Assembly (NCBI GenBank): GCA_051001455.1
Contig: JBPCNH010000003.1
Coordinates: 1-64,000 of the forward strand
Source: JBPCNH01 sp051001455
GTDB taxonomy: Bacteria > Actinomycetota > CADDZG01 > WHSQ01
Length of the DNA stretch: 64,000 nucleotides
Reading direction: 5' to 3'
Made by a program: the position numbers and the translations under genes
The notes under the pieces: model-generated
Database searches by the model: none
The model's input: the letters and a program-made list of their open reading frames with translations, nothing else
What the model was told of the DNA's origin: nothing
Shown here: positions 25,588 to 34,027 of the stretch, piece by piece
Layout of the letters: every line of letters starts with the position of its first letter
Numbering within the stretch: position 1 is the first letter of the stretch

Positions 25588-27231
25588 ATGCCGGGACTGC
25601 CGCAGGGATTGAAGCCGATACTCGAGATCGCCGACCCCAAGGTAGGGAAACGTCTGGTCGGGGCGGGGATGTTGAGCATCAAGACCCCTCTTGCGATCGC
25701 CACCGCGCTTCCATGGTTGATCGGGCGGGGACAGTCGCTGGGGATCGTCTCGCAGATGAATGCGGTCTCGATCGGTCACAAGCCCGCCCTTCATGATCGA
25801 AACGGCACGATGACATGGCGGGAGCTAGACCAGGCGTCGAATCGCGTGGCGCGCGCCTACGAGAAGGCGGGCCTGCAGCCCGCCGCGAAGGTGGGGTTGT
25901 TGCTCCGCAACGGCCGTGAGATGTCCGCAGCCGCACTCGGAGCACAGAAGAGCGGAATGATCACCTGTCCCTTCAACACGTGGGCAAAGCCGAAAGAGTT
26001 ACGCGCCGTAGTTGAGGGAACAGATCCCGAGGTGCTTTTCTACGACACCGCACACTCCGACCAAGTGAAGGCTTGTGCGACAGAACAGATGACGCTCGTA
26101 CACGTGGGGGACCCGGCGGCAGCGCTCGACGGGTCTGTATCGTTCGAGGAGTTCATCGCAGGTTGTTCCACCTCTGCCCTCTCACCGATGACGGACGATC
26201 GTGGCTCACCAAAGATCATCATCCAGACCTCAGGAACGACCGGCACGCCGAAAGGTGCATCGAGGGATGCGAGCGCCACAGGTCTCGGGATGTTGGCCGG
26301 AGTCCTCGCTTCGGTCCCGTACCACCGCGATGACGTGGTCCTGTGTCCCGCTCCACTGTTCCATTCATTCGGCCTCGCGACCTTTACCTTCGGCTGCGTC
26401 CTGGGGGCCACGTTGATTCTGCCCGATCGCTTCGACCCCGAAGGCTGCCTACAACTGATCGAGAAGCACAAAGCCACGGCAGCATCATTCGTTCCGGTGA
26501 TGCTGCGTCGCATCGTGTCGCTTCCCGATGAGGTCAAGAACAGATACGACCTCTCATCTCTGCGCATAGTCATGACCAGTGGATCGGCGGTTTCCGTCGA
26601 CCTGAAAGGATCGGCAACGGAGCTCTTCGGAGAGGTGCTCTACGACCTCTACGGGTCGACGGAGGTCGGCTGGGTGGCCATCGCCACGCCAGAAAGCATC
26701 GGAGAGCGCCCGCGCAGCGTCGGACGCCCGGTCGAAGGGATAGAGGTCGGCATCTTTTCCGGCGCCGGTGATCGGTTGCCTGCAGGGGAGACCGGCGAGA
26801 TCTATATCAAGAGCGAGATCATCTTCGAGGGATACACCTCAGGGACCGAAACCAAGGTGCGGGACGGCTATATGTCGATCGGAGATCTCGGTCGCCTGGA
26901 TGAGGACGGCTACCTCTATATAGAGAGCCGCGCCGACGACATGGTGGTCGTCGGCGGCGAGAACGTCTACCCGATCGAGATCGAAGAGACGATCGAATCG
27001 ATCCCCGGTGTGAACGAGGTGACCGTGCTAGGCGTACCGGACGAAGAGTACGGACAGGTGCTCGCCGCCTTCGTGGTCGGCTCCGCCGACGAAGCCACGA
27101 TCCTTGCGACGTGCAAGGAAGAGCTGGCCTCCTACAAGGTTCCCCGCACTGTGAAGATCCTCGACGAGTTGCCCCGCACCAGCACAGGCAAAGTCCTGCG
27201 CCGCGAGTTGATCCAGGACATCGACGTCTGA
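25588..27231 (+). CDS. Acyl-CoA synthetase (AMP-forming ligase)
   Basis: A 547-residue ANL-family enzyme that activates a carboxylic acid with ATP and transfers it to CoA. Motifs in order: IIQTSGTTGTPKGASRDAS (P-loop, about 208-226), YDLYGSTEVGW (about 352), GDLGRLDEDGYLYIESRADDMVVVGGENVYPIEIEE (hinge Asp and lid region, about 432-470) and catalytic Lys in PRTSTGKVLRREL near the C-terminus. The N-terminus (about 1-50) is longer than average, with a moderately hydrophobic stretch. Best described as a medium- or long-chain fatty acyl-CoA ligase; the specificity pocket cannot be read by eye. A rho-independent terminator follows. Confidence 0.92.
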   Translation: MPGLPQGLKPILEIADPKVGKRLVGAGMLSIKTPLAIATALPWLIGRGQSLGIVSQMNAVSIGHKPALHDRNGTMTWRELDQASNRVARAYEKAGLQPAAKVGLLLRNGREMSAAALGAQKSGMITCPFNTWAKPKELRAVVEGTDPEVLFYDTAHSDQVKACATEQMTLVHVGDPAAALDGSVSFEEFIAGCSTSALSPMTDDRGSPKIIIQTSGTTGTPKGASRDASATGLGMLAGVLASVPYHRDDVVLCPAPLFHSFGLATFTFGCVLGATLILPDRFDPEGCLQLIEKHKATAASFVPVMLRRIVSLPDEVKNRYDLSSLRIVMTSGSAVSVDLKGSATELFGEVLYDLYGSTEVGWVAIATPESIGERPRSVGRPVEGIEVGIFSGAGDRLPAGETGEIYIKSEIIFEGYTSGTETKVRDGYMSIGDLGRLDEDGYLYIESRADDMVVVGGENVYPIEIEETIESIPGVNEVTVLGVPDEEYGQVLAAFVVGSADEATILATCKEELASYKVPRTVKILDELPRTSTGKVLRRELIQDIDV

Positions 27232-27243
27232 CAAGGGTCCCTT

Positions 27244-27276
27244 CGAAAGATTCCTCGGAACTTTCGCGGTTTTTTC
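27244..27276 (+). terminator. Rho-independent terminator after the acyl-CoA ligase
   Basis: CGAAAG at 27244 and TTCC pair with GGAA and CTTTCG at 27257-27266, with one bulged A, followed by CGG and six T. Confidence 0.75.
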
Positions 27277-27591
27277 AGGGGGCCGGGATGGCAGCGAGCA
27301 GCCCAACCAGGCGTAGCAAGACGGGCTCAAAATGACCCAAACGGCATCAAACCAACCCCGCTGTTTGGTACAACCTTCCAATTACCCTCCGTGATGGCTC
27401 AAACACCCATAGTTGCCCTATGTGCATGGAAAGGCTAAGTTTTCTCGGTTAGATCCAATGAGCTCCGGAAAAAATTGTCATATGGCAAGCAGGAACCCCG
27501 ATGGAGCACGGCGAATCGGCAACCGACATAGCAGTACGTAGTTAGGCGACCACACGTCGTAGTCGTCAGACCTGAACAGGAGGAGTCCCGT
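27277..27591. other. Intergenic region upstream of the surface-protein gene
   Basis: About 315 bp with lower GC than its surroundings, including TTGTCATATGGC and runs of A. It holds the promoter and 5' leader of the LPVTG protein; AACAGGAGGAGTCCCGT before the ATG is a strong ribosome binding site. A stretch near 27490-27530 with GGCAAGC and GGCAACC resembles pieces of a structured leader, but I could not fit any riboswitch I know. Confidence 0.5.
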
Positions 27592-28926
27592 ATGAAGCGT
27601 GCTCTTGCACTCGGTGCGATAGTCGCATTGGTTTCCGCCCTCGCCATCCCGGCAGGCGCGGCATCGAAAGAGTCGAACTTCGCCCTGTCGGGTGAAGCCC
27701 GTGGACTCGATCTCGCCATCGGCGACCAGGGCCTGACCCTCGGTATGGCGCTCGCGGAGGTCGATTCAACCCCGACGGCGCTCGGTGTGGGCGCCGGTAC
27801 GTGCATCTTGTTGGGCGCCAACGAGGACCCCGACGGCCTTCCCTGCACCGCCGAGAACACCGTGCGGAGCGCTTTCCCCGGTGATCCCGGTACGGACGAG
27901 CTCCTCTGCACCGGGTCCCTCCCCGCGCCGCTGAGCGACATACTCGACCTCAAGCTCGCCTGCGGCTCATCGAAGTCCGGCCTCAAGAAGGGCGTGGCCT
28001 TCACCCACAGCAAGGGTCAGGTCGCTTCCCTCCAGGCGAAGCTTCCCGTAGGGCTCAACCTGGTCCCTCTCGACACCACGCTCGAGCAGGTCGACCAGAT
28101 CGTTGACTCGCTCACCCAGACCCTCGCGCCCGTGCTCGGCGTTGCCCCTCAGCAGGTGCGTGATGTGCTCACCGGTGCTCAGGAGACGGTCGACGAGACC
28201 AAGGATGAGGCTGTGAAAGTAGTTAACGGTCTCCTCGAGATCATCCAGGGCGTCGACGCCACCGACGCACTCAAGATCGAGCTCGGTACCTCCCTCACCC
28301 GCATCGAGCGGGGCGGAGACACCATCTCGTCTGAGTCCGACGCTGCCGGCGCCCGCATCGGTGTGCTCGGCATCCCGTCCGTAGGCACCGACGGCAGCAT
28401 CCTCCAGCCGGCCGACCCACTGAAGAACGGCCTCGTCATAATCGAGGTCGGTACGGCACGTGCCTCCGCTTCTGTGAACCGTGCGACGGCCGACTCTGCT
28501 TCGGCAGCGTCTCCTGCTCTGGTCACCGTCAAGGTCCGTGACATCACCAGCCCGACACCTAAGTACGTGGAGGTCTCGGTGGCTCCCGGTCAGACCGTGA
28601 CGCTGCTTCAAGGCACCCCGGCAGAAAGCACCATCACTGCTGCCGACTCGACCACCGAGCAGTCCCCCGGGTCCGCTCGTGCGGTGGCCGACGCTGTGAA
28701 GCTGCACCTGCTCAAGGGTGTCAATGGTGGCGTGAAGCTTGGGATAGCCGGTGCGAACGCCGCCGCTGAGGCAGAGGTCATCGATCCCAAGCTGCCCGTT
28801 CCTCCGGCCAAGCGCCCGCCTCGCACGCTCCCCGTCACCGGTGCAGAGAACATGACCATCGTGGCCGTCGTGATGATGCTGGCAGCGGCAGGGGTCTTCG
28901 GACTGCGTCGCAGGTTCAACAACTAA
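27592..28926 (+). CDS. Surface protein with C-terminal LPVTG sorting signal
   Basis: A 444-residue exported protein. Signal peptide at 1-24 (MKRALALGAIVALVSALAIPAGA), then a large Ala/Thr/Asp-rich extracellular region that alternates beta-rich stretches with a helical segment (about 160-225, TTLEQVDQIVDSL and VDETKDEAVKVVNGLLEII). Two Cys pairs lie near 80-130. The end is a textbook sortase tail: RTLPVTG at about 412-418, a hydrophobic helix (MTIVAVVMMLAAAGVFGL) and RRRFNN. It should be cut between T and G and linked to the wall or to another surface molecule by the sortase encoded directly downstream. The extracellular part is not recognised. Confidence 0.88.
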   Translation: MKRALALGAIVALVSALAIPAGAASKESNFALSGEARGLDLAIGDQGLTLGMALAEVDSTPTALGVGAGTCILLGANEDPDGLPCTAENTVRSAFPGDPGTDELLCTGSLPAPLSDILDLKLACGSSKSGLKKGVAFTHSKGQVASLQAKLPVGLNLVPLDTTLEQVDQIVDSLTQTLAPVLGVAPQQVRDVLTGAQETVDETKDEAVKVVNGLLEIIQGVDATDALKIELGTSLTRIERGGDTISSESDAAGARIGVLGIPSVGTDGSILQPADPLKNGLVIIEVGTARASASVNRATADSASAASPALVTVKVRDITSPTPKYVEVSVAPGQTVTLLQGTPAESTITAADSTTEQSPGSARAVADAVKLHLLKGVNGGVKLGIAGANAAAEAEVIDPKLPVPPAKRPPRTLPVTGAENMTIVAVVMMLAAAGVFGLRRRFNN

Positions 28927-28960
28927 ACCCAACCCGACTGACTACCGACAGGTATTAGAG

Positions 28961-29590
28961 ATGAAGCTTCCCCAGGTGTCGGCCAGAACGCTGAGAAGGA
29001 CCCTCACGGTCCTCGCGCTCTGCCTGGCCCTTGGGGGAGCTGGTCTCGTGGCTTACCCATTCGCCACAGACCTCTGGGCGACCAGGATCCAGGGCGGTCT
29101 CGTCACCGAGTTCGCCGCGATGAAGCCTCATCAGTACAAGGTGACAACCATCAAGGAGGGTGACCCCTTCACCCGTCTCGAGATCGCCGACATCGGCGTA
29201 GACACGATGGTCGTCGAAGGAACCTCAGCCGAGGCGCTGCGAGCGGGCGCAGGGCATTACCCAGAAACACCTCTTCCCGGCGAGGCGGGCAATGTAGCCA
29301 TCGCCGGTCACCGCACCACCTACGGCCGGCCGTTCAACCGCATCGACGAGCTCAGCACGGGCGACAAGATAGTCCTCTCCACGCCCGTCGGCCGGTACGT
29401 GTATGAGGTCATCTCTCGTCCGTGGGTCGTTCTTCCGGATGCCTGGGACGATGTCGTGAACGACTTTCCACCGGGCGGTTCGTACCTCACCCTCAGCTCC
29501 TGTCACCCAGAAGGCAGTGCATCCCACCGCATCATCGTGCGCGCCGAGTTGGTGGAGTCCTCCGAGATAGCTCAAGTGGGAGTGAATTAA
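28961..29590 (+). CDS. Class E-type sortase
   Basis: A 209-residue membrane-anchored transpeptidase. The N-terminal signal anchor covers about 12-36. The catalytic triad is visible: His in IAGHRTTYGRPF (about 115), Cys in LTLSSCHPEGSASHR (about 180) and Arg about nine residues later (SHRIIVRAEL). TLSSCHP with a following SHR, and the GHRTTYG loop, are typical of actinobacterial class E (or closely related D) sortases. Class E enzymes often prefer LAxTG, but the neighbour carries LPVTG. It lies 34 bp after the substrate gene and 1 bp before the next gene. Confidence 0.92.
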   Translation: MKLPQVSARTLRRTLTVLALCLALGGAGLVAYPFATDLWATRIQGGLVTEFAAMKPHQYKVTTIKEGDPFTRLEIADIGVDTMVVEGTSAEALRAGAGHYPETPLPGEAGNVAIAGHRTTYGRPFNRIDELSTGDKIVLSTPVGRYVYEVISRPWVVLPDAWDDVVNDFPPGGSYLTLSSCHPEGSASHRIIVRAELVESSEIAQVGVN

Positions 29591-29591
29591 G

Positions 29592-31055
29592 TTGCTGAAG
29601 AAGATCTTCGTTCCCCTCGCAACCGCAGCCATCCTCATCCTCGGGGCACTCCCGGCCGTGGCTCAATCCGGCGTGGGCGCCAGCATCAGCGGTGTCTCCA
29701 ACGGACAGACGGTAGTCGGATGCGTCAACGTGCGCGGAAACGGCTCTTCGGGCGCCGGAGTGAAGAAGCTCCAGATCTTCATCAACGGGGCCCTCGTCAA
29801 GTCCAACTCCTGGGGCGGTATCCAGACGAGCGTCTCTCTCGACCACAACTGGTGCACCGGCGGTGGAAGGAACGGCGAATACGGGGTCAAGGTCGTTGCG
29901 ACGTCGAATTCAGGTGCGATGGCTCAGGCGAACGCTTTCGTCAAGGTGGACAATGCACCTGCAGCGCCAACGGGAGTAGCGGCCAGCGAATCAGGCGGAA
30001 GCGTCCAGATCTCGTGGAACAGCAACTCGGAACCCGACCTGATCGGCTATCGGGTAGAGCGTGACTCTGGAGGCGGATGGAGCAGCCTGGGCCAGACCAG
30101 CTCGACGAGTTACTCCGACACCCCCGGGTACGGGAATCACTCCTACCGGGTGATAGCGCTGCGCAGCAGCCCCAGCTCCTCTAGCGGGAAAGCATCTTCT
30201 CCGAGTGCGGCCGCCAGCGTCAACGTGCCTAAGCCTCCACCTTCCGACACCGACTCTGGTTCGGGGTCTGGTTCGGGGTCTGGTTCGGGCTCGAGCTCCG
30301 GTTCTGGTTCTGGTTCTGGTTCCGGCTCCAATGTCCCCGGTTACGGCGGCGGAGGCGGCAAGAAGTCGGGCAGCACAAACAAAGATTCATCCGTCCCCGG
30401 CTTCGGTTCGCAAGGTGGAAGCTCATTCACCGTGGGCGGGAAGACTCTGGGTGGAATCGGGCTTCCGGGGGCGCTCAGCCTCCCCGGCGCCAAAGGGTTC
30501 GCCGGTCCACCGGCCGTCGACAGCGACTCGAGTGGATCATTAGCCGACGGGACGTTCGAAGAAACGCTTCCCTACGACGTCGATAGCTCTACCTCTACCG
30601 AGATCCTCAGCGAAGGCGGCCCGGGCAACATCGCTGCCATGTCATCCGATTGGAGCGTCGTACCTCCAGACGGCCTCCGCTGGGTAGCTGCTGGGTTGTG
30701 GTTCCTCGTCGCAGCTGCGTTGCTGAGATTCTTCGAGCGGACCCTAGCCGCTCGGGAGCGCTTCGAGGCGCTGGCGGAAGACGAAGCTACGCTTACCGGA
30801 TCCGCCGCCGAGGGTGAGACCCACACGTCCGAGCCGGTCGGAGCCACGGAAGAAGACGCTGCCGAGGTGGCAGCCGCAGCCGGCGGTTCTGCGTCCGCGG
30901 AGGAGCGAGCAAGGTGCGCCGCCAAGACCAAAGCCGGCACACCTTGTCGCAACCCTGCTAAGGCTTCCGGCTACTGCCACCGCCATTCCAAAGCTGCCAA
31001 AGCTGAGGACGAGGAGTCCGGATTGCGCCTGGTCAAGAAGGAAGACGCAGCCTAG
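29592..31055 (+). CDS. Fibronectin-type surface protein with Gly-Ser linker and cytoplasmic Cys/His tail
   Basis: A 487-residue single-pass protein: signal peptide (about 1-24), an Ig-like domain (about 28-120, GVSNGQTVVGCVNVRGNGSSGAGVKK with a Cys pair), a fibronectin type III domain (about 123-205, PAAPTGVAASESGGSVQISWNSNSEPDLIGYRVERD), a Ser/Gly repeat linker (about 217-245), a Gly/Ser-rich region, one membrane helix (about 355-377, WVAAGLWFLVAAALLRFF) and a cytoplasmic tail. The last 50 residues carry RCAAKTKAGTPCRNPAKASGYCHRH, a C-x7-C...C-x-H-type motif like small zinc-binding (DUF5763-like) modules in phage and actinobacterial proteins. It starts with TTG one base after the sortase stop. 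Confidence 0.83.
   Translation: MLKKIFVPLATAAILILGALPAVAQSGVGASISGVSNGQTVVGCVNVRGNGSSGAGVKKLQIFINGALVKSNSWGGIQTSVSLDHNWCTGGGRNGEYGVKVVATSNSGAMAQANAFVKVDNAPAAPTGVAASESGGSVQISWNSNSEPDLIGYRVERDSGGGWSSLGQTSSTSYSDTPGYGNHSYRVIALRSSPSSSSGKASSPSAAASVNVPKPPPSDTDSGSGSGSGSGSGSSSGSGSGSGSGSNVPGYGGGGGKKSGSTNKDSSVPGFGSQGGSSFTVGGKTLGGIGLPGALSLPGAKGFAGPPAVDSDSSGSLADGTFEETLPYDVDSSTSTEILSEGGPGNIAAMSSDWSVVPPDGLRWVAAGLWFLVAAALLRFFERTLAARERFEALAEDEATLTGSAAEGETHTSEPVGATEEDAAEVAAAAGGSASAEERARCAAKTKAGTPCRNPAKASGYCHRHSKAAKAEDEESGLRLVKKEDAA
30254..30332 (+). repeat. Ser-Gly coding tandem repeat
   Basis: About 79 bases made of variants of the hexamers TCGGGG-TCTGGT and TCTGGT-TC, encoding alternating Ser and Gly (SGSGSGSGSG). 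Such arrays can slip and change linker length between strains. Confidence 0.85.
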
Positions 31056-31089
31056 GGCTCTGCTCGTCGCTCCTCGCCCGGGGCGTAGG

Positions 31090-31095
31090 TAATGT
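31090..31095 (+). promoter_or_regulatory. -10 box TAATGT of the hydrolase-zwf-pgl operon
   Basis: TAATGT, then ACGGGCC, then the ATG at 31103. The 7-base spacer places the transcription start at the ATG. Confidence 0.55.
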
Positions 31096-31102
31096 ACGGG
31101 CC

Positions 31103-31909
31103 ATGCCTTCTTTCGGGTACGACGGTTTCGATATCGCATTCGAGATACGAGGCACGCCCACTACCGGAAACGAGCGCCCCTTCGTATTGATCCACGGTCT
31201 CCTCTTCCCCCGCCGCCACCATTACGGGCTGGCCGACGCTCTCGCAGAGCGTGGCAACCAGGTGATCCTGATCGATCTCCTCGGACACGGAGAGAGCGAC
31301 AAGCCGACCCATTCCCGCTACTACGGGATGGACATCTTCGGCCGCCAGGTGGTGGGGCTTCTCGATCATCTTGGGATCGAGGAAGCGGTGATAGGAGGGA
31401 CCTCCCTCGGAGCGAACGTGACGCTTGAGGTTGCCGTCCAGGCCGAGCAGCGAGTGCGTGCGATGTTCCTCGAGATGCCCGTCCTCGAACGAGCTACTCC
31501 TGCTGCAGCCCTGCTGTTCCTCCCGTTGACCATCGCTTATGCACAGGCATCGGGACCTCTCGGCTGGTTCGCGCGCATCATCGACCGGGTTCCTCGCGGA
31601 GCGAGCTTGTACAGCGACGTCTTCCTAGACTTGTTGGCGCGCGACCCTGTCGCTTCGGCCGCCGTTTTGCACGGCCTGCTGACCAGCCGAGTCGCTCCCC
31701 ACCCGAACGAGCGCGAGAAGATCGAGAAAGCAGCTTTGATCATGGGTCATACGCGCGATCTCCTTCACCCGATCTCGGACGCAGCAGCTCTGCACCGTGA
31801 GCTGAAGAACTCTCACCTGATGCAGTCGACGTCATTCTTCGAGCTGCGCTTCCCCCCCAATCGCCTTTCCGATCGCATCGCGGATTTCCTCGACGAGGTC
31901 TGGACTTGA
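31103..31909 (+). CDS. Alpha/beta hydrolase
   Basis: A 268-residue alpha/beta-hydrolase-fold protein with oxyanion-hole segment FVLIHGLLFPRRHHY (about 27-41), LIDLLGHGESDKP, the nucleophile elbow IGGTSLGANVTLEV (Ser at about 101) and a hydrophobic cap region (about 125-155, ALLFLPLTIAYAQASGPLGW). The catalytic Asp and His are less obvious, with candidates HPISDAAALH and NSHLMQS. The substrate is unknown. Its stop overlaps the TTG start of zwf (TTGA), so it is co-transcribed with zwf and pgl; a lactonase or esterase role near glucose-6-phosphate metabolism is possible but not shown. Confidence 0.85.
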   Translation: MPSFGYDGFDIAFEIRGTPTTGNERPFVLIHGLLFPRRHHYGLADALAERGNQVILIDLLGHGESDKPTHSRYYGMDIFGRQVVGLLDHLGIEEAVIGGTSLGANVTLEVAVQAEQRVRAMFLEMPVLERATPAAALLFLPLTIAYAQASGPLGWFARIIDRVPRGASLYSDVFLDLLARDPVASAAVLHGLLTSRVAPHPNEREKIEKAALIMGHTRDLLHPISDAAALHRELKNSHLMQSTSFFELRFPPNRLSDRIADFLDEVWT

Positions 31910-33372
31910 TCAAGCGGCAGCAACCCGATCCTTGCGTCGTGGTGATCTTCGGCGCTTCCGGCGACCTCGCCAGCCGCAAGCTCGTGCCCGCCCTCCACAA
32001 CCTCCAGATGGAGGGTCTGATACCAGATGCCAGCGCCGTCATCGGCACCTCCCGAACGGAGTACTCGCACGACGACTTCCAGAAGCAGATGTACGACTCG
32101 GTAACGGAGCATTCACGTATCTCGCCCAAGGACGAGGACTGGAAGCTCTTCTTCAAGGACATCTATTACGTCCCCGGGGATCTGACCGATGAAGACTCGT
32201 TCCGCGCTATCGGAAAGGTCCTCGACGAGATCGACGAGAAGAACGGAACCCGAGGCAATCGCATCTGGTATCTAGCGCTCCTGCCGGAGTTCTTCGGCCC
32301 TGCCGCCGAAGGCATCGCCAAGGCCGGATTGCTCGACACCGCGGGGTGGCACCGCGTGATCGTCGAGAAACCGTTCGGTTACGACCTGCAGGCCGCCAAG
32401 GACCTTGCGGGTCAGCTCGGACGGTTCTTTTCGGAGGATCAGATCTTCCGGATCGATCACTACCTCGGCAAGGAGACCGTCCAGAACCTCTTGGTTTTCA
32501 GATTCGGGAACGCCATCTGGGAGCCGATCTGGAATCGCCGCCACATCGACAACGTGCAGATAACCGTTGCTGAAGACATGGGCGTGGAAGGGCGCGGCAG
32601 TTTCTACGACAAGGTCGGCGCACTGCGCGACGTGGGGCAGAACCATCTCCTGCAGCTTCTGTCACTAGTCGCCATGGAGCCGCCCGTGTCGTGGGACGCC
32701 GACGCGATCAGAGACGAGAAGGTAAAGGTGCTGCGCGCCATCCGGCGGTGGTCGACACGTGAATGTGAGATGACCGTGGCGCGCGGTCAGTACGACGGCT
32801 ACAAGGAAGAGGAAAAGGTGGATCCCGACACGGGCACTGAAACCTTCGTAGCGATGAAGCTGATGATCGACAACTGGCGCTGGGCTGACGTTCCCTTCTA
32901 CGTCAGGACGGGGAAGAACCTCGGCGGCAAGGAAACGGACATCGTGATCACCTTCAAGCAGGTTCCGCATCTGCTCTTCGCAAAGACGGCGGTCGAGGAG
33001 CTCGAGCAGAACGCGCTGATCGTGCGCATCCAGCCGGACGAAGGCTTCACGTTGACGTTCGGAGCGAAGGTCCCCGGGCCAGACGTGAGCGTCCGCTCTG
33101 TGGACATGGACTTCGATTACGAGAACGAGTTCGGCTCGGGAACCCCCGAGGCCTATGAGCGTCTGTTGCTGGACGCCATGCTCGGTGATGCAACCCTATT
33201 CACGCGCTCGGACGAGATCCTCGAAGCGTGGGAGATCGTCGACCCCATCCTCGACTACTGGTCCTCTGGGGGGCGTCCCGGATCCTACAAACCTGGGAGC
33301 TGGGGTCCGCAATCCTCTGAAGAGCTACCCCGGCAGGACGGAAAGCGGTGGAGGTCGCGCGATGCCGTTTGA
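31906..33372 (+). CDS. zwf: Glucose-6-phosphate 1-dehydrogenase
   Basis: A 488-residue enzyme that oxidises glucose-6-phosphate to 6-phosphogluconolactone with NADP. It shows the Rossmann loop VVIFGASGDLASRKLVPAL (about 13-31), catalytic RIDHYLGKETVQN (about 182-194), the GRGSFYDKVGALRDVGQNHLLQLL block and DVPFYVRTGKNLGGKETDIVITFK. The start is the TTG that overlaps the upstream stop; no better start is available. It overlaps pgl by 11 bp. With gnd at 12 kb it completes the oxidative pentose phosphate route in this window. opcA is not adjacent. Confidence 0.96.
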   Translation: MIKRQQPDPCVVVIFGASGDLASRKLVPALHNLQMEGLIPDASAVIGTSRTEYSHDDFQKQMYDSVTEHSRISPKDEDWKLFFKDIYYVPGDLTDEDSFRAIGKVLDEIDEKNGTRGNRIWYLALLPEFFGPAAEGIAKAGLLDTAGWHRVIVEKPFGYDLQAAKDLAGQLGRFFSEDQIFRIDHYLGKETVQNLLVFRFGNAIWEPIWNRRHIDNVQITVAEDMGVEGRGSFYDKVGALRDVGQNHLLQLLSLVAMEPPVSWDADAIRDEKVKVLRAIRRWSTRECEMTVARGQYDGYKEEEKVDPDTGTETFVAMKLMIDNWRWADVPFYVRTGKNLGGKETDIVITFKQVPHLLFAKTAVEELEQNALIVRIQPDEGFTLTFGAKVPGPDVSVRSVDMDFDYENEFGSGTPEAYERLLLDAMLGDATLFTRSDEILEAWEIVDPILDYWSSGGRPGSYKPGSWGPQSSEELPRQDGKRWRSRDAV

Positions 33373-34027
33373 AGTGCTGACCTTGGAAGGCGACTACTCC
33401 ACCGAGGCCGCGGCACATATCGCCGGGGCTTTCACGGGTGGCGGCTCCCTCGTCCTGACCGGCGGCCGGGTTGCGAAGAACATCTACCCGCACCTCGCAG
33501 GCCGGCGCGCCGACTGGACCGGCGTGCAGGTTGCATACTCCGACGATCGCTGCGTCCCTCCCGACCACGCTGAGAGCAACTACGGGATGACGAAACGGCT
33601 GTTCCTCGATGCCGCCGAAGGAGTGACGGTCCACCGGGTCAGAGGTGAGCTCGAACCGGAGCGCGCCGCCGCCATGTACTCCGACGCCATGAAGCCGCTG
33701 GTCGAGCATGGCTTCGACCTGCTGCTGCTCGGCATGGGTGCCGACGCTCACATCGGAGCGATGTTCCCCGGATCCCCAGCGCTCGGCGCGACCGCCCCGG
33801 CGATGGCGGTCGACAGACCCGACGGGATGAAGGGCGTCACCTTGACGCCCCCGGCGATGCTCAGCGCGCGCAAGATCATCCTGGTTGTCACCGGGGAGGA
33901 GAAGGCCCCCACGATCCGGCGCGCCGTACAAGGGACGGAGCCACCCGAGGGGTGCCCGGTGCGCCTGCTTGCCGGCCATCCCGACGTGACCTTCCTCCTA
34001 GACCCAGCCGCCGCCTCCCACCTCTAG
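33362..34027 (+). CDS. pgl: 6-phosphogluconolactonase
   Basis: A 221-residue enzyme of the NagB/DevB type that hydrolyses 6-phosphogluconolactone to 6-phosphogluconate. Active-site parts are SLVLTGGRVAKNIYPHL, YSDDRCVPPDHAESNYGM (general region of the catalytic Asp and His) and LLLLGMGADAHIGAMFPGSPAL, where the usual GxDGHxASLFP is GADAHIGAMFP. The ATG at 33362 lies within the last codons of zwf. The stop overlaps the convergent gene at 34024 by 4 bp. Confidence 0.94.
   Translation: MPFEVLTLEGDYSTEAAAHIAGAFTGGGSLVLTGGRVAKNIYPHLAGRRADWTGVQVAYSDDRCVPPDHAESNYGMTKRLFLDAAEGVTVHRVRGELEPERAAAMYSDAMKPLVEHGFDLLLLGMGADAHIGAMFPGSPALGATAPAMAVDRPDGMKGVTLTPPAMLSARKIILVVTGEEKAPTIRRAVQGTEPPEGCPVRLLAGHPDVTFLLDPAAASHL

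Noticed and set aside
27420..27591. Possible riboswitch before the LPVTG gene
   Set aside because: Some GGCAA-rich pieces are present but no complete consensus of a known class could be assembled.
30254..30332. Possible CRISPR-like or minisatellite array
   Set aside because: The repeat unit is 6-12 bases without spacers and translates into a Ser-Gly linker inside a gene.
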